A stretch of 5,146 nucleotides of DNA from Acidobacteriaceae bacterium. GTDB lineage: Bacteria; Acidobacteriota; Terriglobia; Terriglobales; Acidobacteriaceae. Position 1 is the first letter of the stretch; each line of letters starts with the position of its first letter. This document shows, one piece after another, positions 1 through 5,146 of this stretch. The translations under genes and the position numbers were made by a program. The stretch is taken from the NCBI GenBank assembly GCA_003168235.1, contig PMSZ01000527.1, positions 1-5,146 on the forward strand. Direction: 5' to 3'. The notes beneath the pieces are model-generated. The model was given only the letters and a program-made list of their open reading frames with translations, had not been told where the DNA came from and made no database searches.

Positions 1-366
1 GACTTCGTCATCTTTCCGCCGCGCTGGATGGTTTCCGAGCATACGTTTCGTCCGCCGTGGTTTCATCGCAACTTCATGAACGAGTTCATGGGCCTCATCC
101 ATGGCGAATACGACGCCAAAGCCGAGGGCTTCGTTCCCGGAGGCTCCAGCCTGCACAATTGTATGGCTGGTCATGGCCCCGATTCCGAAACATTCGAGAA
201 GGCGAGCAACGCCGAACTGAAGCCGGTCTACCTGGCTGACACATTGGCTTTCATGTTCGAGACCCGCTTCGTCTGCCAGCCGACGAAATTTGCTCTGGAA
301 GCTTCGCAACTCGATCATCAGTACTTCGAGGTTTGGCAGGGATTACGCAAGAAGTTCACGAAGTAG
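1..366 (+). CDS. hmgA: Homogentisate 1,2-dioxygenase, C-terminal part (5' end outside window)
   Basis: This is the last 121 codons of a gene that enters from the left edge, open from base 1 and ending in TAG. The enzyme is a cytosolic non-haem Fe(II) dioxygenase that opens the homogentisate ring to maleylacetoacetate in tyrosine/phenylalanine breakdown. The fragment covers the catalytic C-terminal cupin. HRNFMNE (fragment residues 22-28) carries the His and Glu iron ligands equivalent to human His335 and Glu341. SLHNCMAGHGPD (50-61) carries the equivalents of His365 and the third ligand His371. FMFE and the YFEVWQGLRKKFTK tail also match the family, so the C-terminus is intact. The gene leads a co-directional set with the unknown gene 88 bp downstream and fahA after it. 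The identity follows from family motifs. The full length and start cannot be judged here. Confidence 0.96.
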   Translation, partial: DFVIFPPRWMVSEHTFRPPWFHRNFMNEFMGLIHGEYDAKAEGFVPGGSSLHNCMAGHGPDSETFEKASNAELKPVYLADTLAFMFETRFVCQPTKFALEASQLDHQYFEVWQGLRKKFTK

Positions 367-427
367 CGGCAGTTGTCGCTGTGTCCCCCTGCATTCGTGG
401 CATGGGTTTGAACTGTCTCATGTGACT

Positions 428-466
428 TGTCATTCTGACCGGAGCGAAGGACCTATGCTTTTTGCA
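428..466 (+). repeat. Possible dispersed intergenic repeat (GTCATTCTGA..GGAGCGAAGGA type)
   Basis: The stretch beginning GTCATTCTGACCGGAGCGAA and continuing through GGACCTATGCTTTTTGC resembles, from memory, a short repeat scattered between genes in many Acidobacteriota and other bacteria (consensus roughly GTCATTCTGAGCGNAGCGAAG followed by AATCT or GACCT and a T-run). Only one copy lies in this window, so its repetitive nature cannot be shown here. It spans the proposed ATG of the following gene (455) and supplies the GGAG that looks like its ribosome binding site, which makes that start less certain. Confidence 0.4.
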
Positions 467-1408
467 GCGCCGAAAATGCGAGATCAGGCGGGAGATCAAG
501 CGGACGCGAACAATGCAGCCGCTGAGTTGCTGCGCGACCTGATCGACTATGCCGGACTGTTCCCTCCCGCATCGTTGGCCATGGCGCCGACGGTCGCGAA
601 CTACGAAGCATATTCGCAATCGGAATGGAGCTGGATTCTAGGGCGCTTTATCGTTCCGATCTCGCGTCTCGCGGGGTTCCAAGAACAGCTTGCCGGATTG
701 CCTTCCTCGGGGCCCGAACTTGCGCGCTGGCGCCTATCGGTTCTCCTGAGTAACGATCCGGCGGCGGATGTGACTCTCATTCGCAACTTCAATACGCAAA
801 TGAACCATTGCGCGGTCGGTAGACGGGCTGCCATCGAATCCGTTGAAGCGAAGGTCGCGAATGCCCGAGAGATCTCGGGGCTGTCAGAGATCATCCCGAC
901 AGAACTCACCGCCTATTTCGAAGTGCCGCTCTCCAGTTCCGCCGAGTGCATTGCTGCCACTGCCGCGTGCGGATGCAGAGCCAAGATCCGCACCGGCGGC
1001 GAGACGGCCGATAGGTTTCCCACTTCCGAGAGCGTGATCGAGTTCATTCGCTTGTGCGCGGCAGCCAGCGTGCCTTTCAAGGCGACCGCAGGATTGCACC
1101 ATCCGCTGCGCTCGGTGCATCGGTTCACCTATCAACCCGAAAGCGCTTCCGGAATCATGCACGGTTTTCTCAACGTCTTTCTGGCAGCTGCGTTCTTGCG
1201 CGCTGGAATGGACCGGAAACTGGCTGTCCAGTTACTCGAAGAACAATCCCCGGAAGCGTTCCGCTTCGATGCGGATGAAGTCATCTGGCTCCGGCATCGG
1301 CTCACTCGCAGCGAAATAGCCGCCACGCGCCGCGATTTCGCGGTTTCGTTCGGATCGTGCTCATTCACTGAGCCAATTGACGGCTTACAGTCTATGCATC
1401 TGCTCTGA
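455..1408 (+). CDS. Conserved protein of unknown function between hmgA and fahA; DeoC-like TIM-barrel features
   Basis: A 317-aa soluble protein with no signal peptide or membrane segment. I recognise it as a recurring hypothetical protein next to homogentisate genes but know no assigned function. Conserved-looking blocks are DYAGLFPPA (31-39), YFEVPL (154-159), KIRTGG (177-182), PFKATAGLHHPLR (207-219), MHGFLNVF (235-242) and SFGSCSFTEP (298-307). Their order and spacing recall the second half of deoxyribose-phosphate aldolase (DeoC): a KTSTG strand with the Schiff-base Lys, a KPAGG strand with the second Lys, and a FGASSL phosphate-site strand. Here Lys177 and Lys209 are 32 residues apart; in E. 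coli DeoC Lys167 and Lys201 are 34 apart. That resemblance is inference. ATG 455 has GGAG 10 bases upstream but lies inside a probable repeat. ATG 476 (310 aa) is an alternative without a clear Shine-Dalgarno. The fahA start follows 10 bases after the stop, so the two genes are almost certainly co-transcribed. Confidence 0.88.
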   Translation: MLFAAPKMRDQAGDQADANNAAAELLRDLIDYAGLFPPASLAMAPTVANYEAYSQSEWSWILGRFIVPISRLAGFQEQLAGLPSSGPELARWRLSVLLSNDPAADVTLIRNFNTQMNHCAVGRRAAIESVEAKVANAREISGLSEIIPTELTAYFEVPLSSSAECIAATAACGCRAKIRTGGETADRFPTSESVIEFIRLCAAASVPFKATAGLHHPLRSVHRFTYQPESASGIMHGFLNVFLAAAFLRAGMDRKLAVQLLEEQSPEAFRFDADEVIWLRHRLTRSEIAATRRDFAVSFGSCSFTEPIDGLQSMHLL

Positions 1409-1418
1409 AACATCAGAT

Positions 1419-2738
1419 ATGAAACCCCTTCTTGATGAGACCCACGACCCGAACGTGCTGAGTTGGGTTGAATCCGCCAATGTTGCAGGCACGGATTTCC
1501 CTATTCAGAATTTACCCTTTGGCATTTTTCGACATCGCAATGCGAAGGGGCCGAGAGTCGGAGTGGCAATCGGCGACCGCATTCTTGACGTCGCCGGCGT
1601 GCTCGGTTACCTGGAAGATAACCGGGCAAAGTTCGCGGTGCTAGATTGCGCAAGCACCGGCTCACTGAACGCACTCATGTCGCTCGGAACCGATGCTCGA
1701 CGCGTTTTGCGGCGGCGTCTTCATGCGGCTCTGCGTCGGGAGGCGTCGGACTCCGATCAACGGGCCGCATGGGGCCATCTTTTTGCGCTGTCTGATGTCG
1801 AGATGCTTCTGCCAGCGAGCGTAAGCGACTACACCGATTTCTACGCCTCGATCTTTCACGCAACGAATGTCGGCAAGCTGTTTCGCCCCGACAATCCGCT
1901 GCTGCCGAATTACAAATACGTTCCGATTGGTTATCACGGGCGCGCGTCGTCGCTGATTCCGTCGGGAATTCCGGTCCGTCGTCCCTGCGGCCAAACGCGC
2001 GATGGCGATGCCGATCCCAAGTTCGGGCCGACGAAAGCGCTCGACTATGAACTGGAAGTCGGTTTCTACGTAAGCGGCGAAAACAAATTGGGAGAAGCCG
2101 TTCCTATCGCCCAAGCGGAAGAACATATTTTCGGAATCTGCCTGGTGAATGACTGGTCGGCGCGCGACATTCAAGCCTGGGAGTATCAGCCGCTCGGTCC
2201 CTTTCTGGCGAAGAGTTTTGCCACTTCGCTTTCGCCGTGGGTGGTCACGATGGAAGCTCTTGCTCCGTTTCGCGCGCACGCTTTCGCGCGTCCAGCAGGC
2301 GATCCCGCGCCGTTGCCTTACCTTCTTGACCCTGGCGATCAGGAGAACGGTGGTATCGACCTGTGGCTGGAAGTTGCTCTGCTTTCGCCGCGCATGCGCG
2401 AAGCCGGCATCGCTCCCGTCGTTCTCGGCTGCAGCAATTTTCGCGACATGTACTGGACCATGGCGCAAATGCTCACGCAACATGCGAGCAACGGCTGCAA
2501 TCTACGCACCGGCGATCTGCTGGCCAGCGGAACCGTCTCTGGCACCGACCAATCCGCACGCGGGTGCCTGCTCGAACTGACTTCACGCGGCAAGGAGCCA
2601 ATTACTCTACCCAACGGCGAGCAACGAAAATTTCTCGAAGACGGCGACGAAGTGATTCTCAGCGGATTCTGCGAGCGTGAAGGGTTCCGTCGCATCGGAC
2701 TCGGCACTTGTCGCGGAACCATTCTGCCCGCCGCCTGA
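1419..2738 (+). CDS. fahA: Fumarylacetoacetase (fumarylacetoacetate hydrolase), complete
   Basis: A 439-aa enzyme of normal family length. It hydrolyses fumarylacetoacetate to fumarate and acetoacetate, the last step of tyrosine/homogentisate degradation, in the cytosol. The N-terminal SH3-like domain contains FPIQNLPFGIF (27-37). The catalytic domain begins near residue 128. Judged against mouse FAH, the metal ligands are Asp140, Glu211, Glu213 and Asp245. The catalytic His is His147 (in HATN). Arg156, Tyr172 (GYHGRASS), Arg249 and Gln252 (NDWSARDIQ), Lys265, Thr269, Thr372 (ASGT) and Glu386 are all in place, so the enzyme should be active. ATG 1419 was chosen because the alternative in-frame TTG at 1377 lies inside the upstream gene and adds residues unlike the family. 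No good Shine-Dalgarno precedes 1419. With only 10 bases after the upstream stop, translation may be coupled. The gene ends 24 bp from a convergent gene with no visible terminator. Confidence 0.97.
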   Translation: MKPLLDETHDPNVLSWVESANVAGTDFPIQNLPFGIFRHRNAKGPRVGVAIGDRILDVAGVLGYLEDNRAKFAVLDCASTGSLNALMSLGTDARRVLRRRLHAALRREASDSDQRAAWGHLFALSDVEMLLPASVSDYTDFYASIFHATNVGKLFRPDNPLLPNYKYVPIGYHGRASSLIPSGIPVRRPCGQTRDGDADPKFGPTKALDYELEVGFYVSGENKLGEAVPIAQAEEHIFGICLVNDWSARDIQAWEYQPLGPFLAKSFATSLSPWVVTMEALAPFRAHAFARPAGDPAPLPYLLDPGDQENGGIDLWLEVALLSPRMREAGIAPVVLGCSNFRDMYWTMAQMLTQHASNGCNLRTGDLLASGTVSGTDQSARGCLLELTSRGKEPITLPNGEQRKFLEDGDEVILSGFCEREGFRRIGLGTCRGTILPAA

Positions 2739-2762
2739 CAAGGCTCTAAGCAAAGTCGCCGC

Positions 2763-3533
2763 TCACTTCATGCTGCTGCGAAGTTCCCTCAAGACGCGAT
2801 CGGCGGTCTCAATCCGAATCAATCCGGCGCGAGGGTATTCCAAGTCGAAAATGACATAGAGGGAAATCGCCAGGATCGATGAAAAGAGGAGCAGATGCAG
2901 CCAGCTACGAGTCTTTGCTTCTCCCAAGCTGTAACCTGCCAGCAGAGCGCTGGCGAAGACTAGCACCGCGAGTCCCCAATAAATAATCTTCGGTGGATGC
3001 GTCTGCAGCGCGACCGCACGCGTCGTTGTGATATCGATCATGGCATTGAGCGACGAAAGCACCAGCGAAGTCGTGGCCGAAAAGTTAACTTGCGCACACC
3101 CGATTACCGACTTGTCCCAGATTTGTTTCTGCAGCGCGACGGAGTTGTCCAGCGCCGCCTTCGCCGCTTCCGCGTTGCTGTCGAGGTTCTTGAAATACTC
3201 AATTCTGGCATCGAGATAATTCCTGAAGTCCTCGCGCAGAGCCGGCTGTTCCGCCACCGGAAGCAGATCGATCCGCAGGTAAGCCGTTCCGATGGCATTG
3301 CTTTCGTCTCCAATCAACTGCCTTCGGGCGTCGAAACGAGCCGCAGCTCCTGAGAACGTAAAAGCGATGAGCAGTCCCATCAAGCCGAACACTGCGCCTT
3401 CGATGGCACCGAGTCCAGCGTGCGATCCGTCTGGATCCTCATGTTTCCGGCGCACGCCAATGCGGCGGCCGATTTCCATCAGCACGAGAATCGTCCCGAA
3501 CAAACCGGTAACGACGACGAGAAGAGCGATCAT
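2763..3533 (-). CDS. DUF4239 (bestrophin-like domain) membrane protein
   Basis: A 256-aa predicted inner-membrane protein. Hydrophobic segments lie at about residues 1-21, 41-64, 185-202 and 209-229. A long soluble, partly helical region (about 65-180) separates the two helix pairs. Blocks typical of DUF4239 proteins are GAVFGLMGLLIAFTFSGAA (46-64), FDARRQLIGDESNAIGTAYL (67-86), and the closing FDLEYPRAGLIRI (229-241). The family is annotated as bestrophin-like, and no substrate or channel activity is established that I know of. ATG 3533 has GGAAG just upstream (3-base spacing). Two in-frame TTG codons (3554 and 3551) would lengthen the protein by 7 or 6 residues, after an in-frame TAG at 3558-3560, and cannot be excluded. 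The gene is divergent from the MFS gene and convergent with fahA. It looks like a single-gene unit with no obvious metabolic link to either. Confidence 0.85.
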   Translation of the reverse strand: MIALLVVVTGLFGTILVLMEIGRRIGVRRKHEDPDGSHAGLGAIEGAVFGLMGLLIAFTFSGAAARFDARRQLIGDESNAIGTAYLRIDLLPVAEQPALREDFRNYLDARIEYFKNLDSNAEAAKAALDNSVALQKQIWDKSVIGCAQVNFSATTSLVLSSLNAMIDITTTRAVALQTHPPKIIYWGLAVLVFASALLAGYSLGEAKTRSWLHLLLFSSILAISLYVIFDLEYPRAGLIRIETADRVLRELRSSMK

Positions 3534-3596
3534 TAGCTTCCAAAGTCCCAACAAAGCCTAAACCAAGTCCGGCGAATCTGCGAGACGGCTTTCCCC

Positions 3597-3624
3597 TTCG
3601 CAATGGCCGAAATTCGTTTATAGT
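3597..3624 (+). promoter_or_regulatory. Candidate sigma70-type promoter for the MFS gene
   Basis: TATAGT at 3619-3624 matches the -10 consensus at five of six bases, and TTCGCA at 3597-3602 matches the -35 at four of six, with a 16-base spacer. It sits in the only AT-rich patch (3611-3627) of the 116-bp divergent intergenic region, and the start codon is 26 bases past the -10. The same core read on the other strand gives TATAAA, so it could also serve the divergent DUF4239 gene, but I found no matching -35 there. Confidence 0.35.
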
Positions 3625-3640
3625 AATCGCCGTCGAAAAC

Positions 3641-3645
3641 GGAGG
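3641..3645 (+). promoter_or_regulatory. Shine-Dalgarno deciding a GTG start for the MFS gene
   Basis: GGAGG lies 4 bases before GTG 3650. It is the strongest ribosome binding site in the window and supports the non-ATG start over the downstream in-frame ATG at 3686. Confidence 0.7.
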
Positions 3646-3649
3646 AACC

Positions 3650-4888
3650 GTGACCGTCGAAGCCAATGCCGCCAACCCGAACGCCATGCCAGTTAATGCC
3701 GTGCCAGTTAAAGACTCTCATGGTCCTGCTGTCTTCGCCGGATTTCTCGGATGGACGCTGGACGCTTTCGACTTTTTTCTTGTCGTGCTCTGTCTCACTG
3801 CCATCGCGCAGGAGTTTCACCGCTCCGACAAAGAAATTGCGTTCTCCATCACGCTCACGCTCGCCTTTCGTCCCGTCGGCGCTTTCATCTTCGGGCTCAT
3901 GGCCGACCGTGATGGCCGCCGCTTGCCGCTGATGCTCGATCTGGTCTTCTACTCCGTGGTCGAAGTGGCTACGGGCTTCGCGCACAGTTTCATGGTCTTC
4001 CTGGTGTTGCGCGCACTCTTCGGCATCGGCATGGGCGGCGAATGGGGCGTGGGCGCCTCGCTGGCGCTCGAAAAAGCGCCTGTGCGGTGGCGCGGTCTGC
4101 TCAGTGGATTCCTGCAGCAGGGTTACGCGATGGGTTTTCTATTGGCATCGCTGGCGTACAACTTTATTTTTCCGTACTACGGATGGCGGCCGCTGTTTTT
4201 CATCGGCGGCCTGCCGGCGTTACTGGCGCTGTTTGTGCGCTCGCGTGTGAAAGAATCGGAAGTCTGGCAGCGGAAACGCCACGCCACGTGGGGCGACCTG
4301 CGCCGCGCCATTCTTTCGAACGGGAAACTGCTGCTCTATTTGATGGCCTTCATGATGGCCATGAATCTGGCCGCGCACGGCACGCAGGATATGTACCCGA
4401 CGTTTCTCCTGCGGCAGCGCGGCTTCACCGTGTCGCAGCGCTCGTTCGCCACTGCCATCTCGATGGTCGGCGCCATCCTGGGAGGCTCGCTTTTCGGCCT
4501 GCTCTCCGACCGCTTCGGCCGCCGGCGCTCGATGATCCTGGCTCTCGCCGGCGCCATTCTGGCGATTCCGCTATGGGCCTTCAGCGGGCCGATAGTCCTG
4601 GTGGTGTTGGGCGCGTTCATCATGCAGTTCATGGTGCAAGGCTCATGGGGCGTAGTGCCCGCGCACCTGACGGAGCTTTCGCCCGATTCGGTGCGCGGCT
4701 TCCTGCCTGGATTCGGCTATCAGATGGGCGTGCTGCTATCGAGTCCGGTAAACTACGCCGAAGCGGCCGTAGCGAAACACATCGGCTACGCCGCGACAAT
4801 GTCGATGATGGCCGCGGCATTCTCCGTGATGAGCATTGTAGCGACGGCGCTAGGACCGGAACGCCGGGCGCAGCGCTTTGGAGAGTAG
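3650..4888 (+). CDS. MFS transporter, sialate/lactate:H+ symporter (SHS/NanT/Jen1-like) type
   Basis: A 412-aa, 12-helix secondary transporter of the inner membrane. After a hydrophilic N-terminus of about 25 residues comes GWTLDAFDFFLVVL (34-47), the helix-1 signature of the SHS and related organic-acid carriers. The MFS loop 2-3 motif is RPVGAFIFGLMADRDGRR (74-91), and GIGMGGEWGVGASL (125-138) in helix 4 is also typical of this group. The second half repeats the loop motif as GLLSDRFGRRRS (283-294). Characterised relatives move lactate, pyruvate, other monocarboxylates or sialic acid with protons. The substrate here cannot be read from sequence, although a carboxylate is the best guess. Length and helix count are normal. 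It starts at GTG 3650 behind a strong GGAGG. Its TAG stop is part of the GTAG of a REP-like hairpin. It has no co-directional neighbour in the window and appears monocistronic. Confidence 0.93.
   Translation: MTVEANAANPNAMPVNAVPVKDSHGPAVFAGFLGWTLDAFDFFLVVLCLTAIAQEFHRSDKEIAFSITLTLAFRPVGAFIFGLMADRDGRRLPLMLDLVFYSVVEVATGFAHSFMVFLVLRALFGIGMGGEWGVGASLALEKAPVRWRGLLSGFLQQGYAMGFLLASLAYNFIFPYYGWRPLFFIGGLPALLALFVRSRVKESEVWQRKRHATWGDLRRAILSNGKLLLYLMAFMMAMNLAAHGTQDMYPTFLLRQRGFTVSQRSFATAISMVGAILGGSLFGLLSDRFGRRRSMILALAGAILAIPLWAFSGPIVLVVLGAFIMQFMVQGSWGVVPAHLTELSPDSVRGFLPGFGYQMGVLLSSPVNYAEAAVAKHIGYAATMSMMAAAFSVMSIVATALGPERRAQRFGE
3680..3709 (+). repeat. Two tandem 15-bp copies in the 5' coding end of the MFS gene
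   Basis: AACGCCATGCCAGTT (3680-3694) is followed directly by AATGCCGTGCCAGTT (3695-3709), identical at 13 of 15 positions. They encode NAMPV-NAVPV in the cytosolic N-terminal tail before helix 1. The unit is in frame (5 codons), so copy-number change would not break the gene. Confidence 0.5.
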
Positions 4889-4908
4889 GTCGGACCTCCT
4901 GGTCCGAC
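4885..4908 (+). repeat. REP-like element 1 (GTAG + 8-bp hairpin) at the MFS stop codon
   Basis: GTAG (4885-4888) is followed by GTCGGACC (4889-4896), loop TCCT (4897-4900) and GGTCCGAC (4901-4908), a perfect 8-bp stem that can extend by one more G-C pair (4888/4909). A GTRG tetranucleotide directly 5' of an imperfect or perfect hairpin is the hallmark of REP sequences recognised by RAYT transposases. The TAG stop of the MFS gene is the last three bases of GTAG. It could also stabilise or end the MFS transcript, but no T-run follows, so a classical terminator is not supported. Confidence 0.6.
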
Positions 4909-4919
4909 CCCTGGAGTTT

Positions 4920-5146
4920 CTACATTTCGGGAGCGATCGGGCCAATTGTGGGGCAGGCGCTTTCGCCTGCCAACCGCGCGCTCGACCAAGGCCAGGCACG
5001 GGGATTGGCTGCCAGGCCGGCGCTTACCGGGTTGTACTCCACATAGCTGAACCAGACGGTCCAGTTCCGCTTCATCCCGCACACGATGGTCGAAGGATTC
5101 ATCCTGCCAGAAGGCCTCCCCGGTTCGGCCAAGAATCAGGTTGGCT
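4920..5146 (-). pseudogene. REP-associated tyrosine transposase (RAYT), C-terminal part, frameshifted
   Basis: Read on the minus strand from the right edge, one frame gives FWQDESFDHRVRDEAELDR-LVQ and the next gives YVEYNPVSAGLAANPRAWPW-SSA, then a tail ending at TAG (4920-4922). Together these are the usual C-terminal half of RAYT (IS200/Y1-like HUH) transposases, in which FWQ..(F/Y)DH..R and Y(I/V)..NPV.AGL are standard blocks. The two halves are joined by one extra base, a G at plus-strand 5046. Removing it restores LVQ-YVEYNP. As written, the upstream frame reads on into unrelated residues and the transposase should be inactive. The HUH motif would lie beyond the right edge and cannot be checked. 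The last codons run through REP-like element 2. From memory the Tyr of YxxxNP is the likely catalytic residue, so the break is just before it. A sequencing error is the main alternative to a true frameshift. Confidence 0.75.
4948..4971 (+). repeat. REP-like element 2 (GTGG + 8-bp hairpin) inside the RAYT 3' end
   Basis: GTGG (4948-4951) is followed by GGCAGGCG (4952-4959), loop CTTT (4960-4963) and CGCCTGCC (4964-4971), a perfect 8-bp stem. The layout (GTRG, 8-bp stem, 4-nt loop) is the same as in element 1, in the same orientation and 63 bases downstream, but the stem sequence differs. It lies antisense to the last codons of the RAYT reading frame, where it encodes LAGESACP. Confidence 0.6.

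Noticed and set aside
408..436. Internal promoter between hmgA and the unknown gene (TTGAAC ... CATTCT)
   Set aside because: The -10 matches only about three of six bases and belongs to the repeat-like sequence. Read-through from hmgA is the simpler view.
290..454. Upstream extension of the unknown gene to ATG 290
   Set aside because: It would overlap the end of hmgA by 77 bases and add 55 residues of low-complexity, out-of-frame-like sequence (RSSRSSGSCR). ATG 455 or 476 is more credible.
1377..1418. TTG start at 1377 for fahA
   Set aside because: It lies within the upstream coding sequence, and the 14 extra residues have no family counterpart. ATG 1419 gives the usual FAH length.
1662..2483. 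Minus-strand open frame of 273 codons opposite fahA
   Set aside because: It is fully antisense to a gene with every catalytic residue conserved and has no recognisable motif.
4888..4920. Rho-independent terminator for the MFS gene
   Set aside because: The hairpin is strong, but the following bases are CCCTGGAGTTTC, with no T-run. The GTAG plus stem layout fits a REP element better.
4042..5046. Long plus-strand open frame of 334 codons
   Set aside because: It overlaps the MFS gene in another frame, is Arg/Ala-rich without any family motif, and runs through the REP-like hairpins. It is a high-GC shadow.
5030..5060. Programmed frameshift for RAYT expression
   Set aside because: No slippery heptamer or stimulatory structure is seen at the junction. 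A simple one-base insertion or sequencing error explains it.

Overview
The window is a bacterial chromosomal segment with moderately high GC. It holds the end of a tyrosine/homogentisate degradation operon, a divergently arranged pair of membrane-protein genes, and the edge of a REP/RAYT-type transposase locus. The gene set, the (A/G)-start intergenic repeat type and the protein flavour suggest Acidobacteriota (Terriglobia-like). This is recognition from memory, not a computed placement.

Positions 1-2738, plus strand: the 3' end of homogentisate 1,2-dioxygenase (hmgA), a conserved protein of unknown function (about 317 aa), and a complete fumarylacetoacetase (fahA). HmgA opens the homogentisate ring to maleylacetoacetate, and FahA splits fumarylacetoacetate into fumarate and acetoacetate. 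The isomerase that normally links them (a zeta-class GST, MaiA) is not seen in the window. The unknown gene sits exactly between the two. Its C-terminal half carries a motif series that resembles DeoC-type class I aldolase TIM barrels, which makes it the most interesting item here.

Positions 2763-3533, minus strand: a four-helix membrane protein of the DUF4239 (bestrophin-like) type, converging on fahA with only 24 bp between the stop codons. Positions 3534-3649 are a short divergent intergenic region with an AT-rich promoter-like core and a strong Shine-Dalgarno. Positions 3650-4888, plus strand: a complete 12-helix MFS transporter of the sialate/lactate:H+ symporter type, probably for an organic acid.

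Positions 4885-5146: two hairpins of identical geometry (GTRG tetranucleotide, 8-bp perfect stem, 4-nt loop), which is REP architecture. They lie at the 3' end of a minus-strand REP-associated tyrosine transposase (RAYT) that runs off the right edge. The RAYT reading frame is broken by one extra base near position 5046, just before its conserved YVEYNP motif. The first REP-like element supplies the stop codon of the MFS gene, and the second forms part of the RAYT C-terminal codons.

No tRNA, rRNA, CRISPR array, riboswitch or convincing U-tract terminator was seen.
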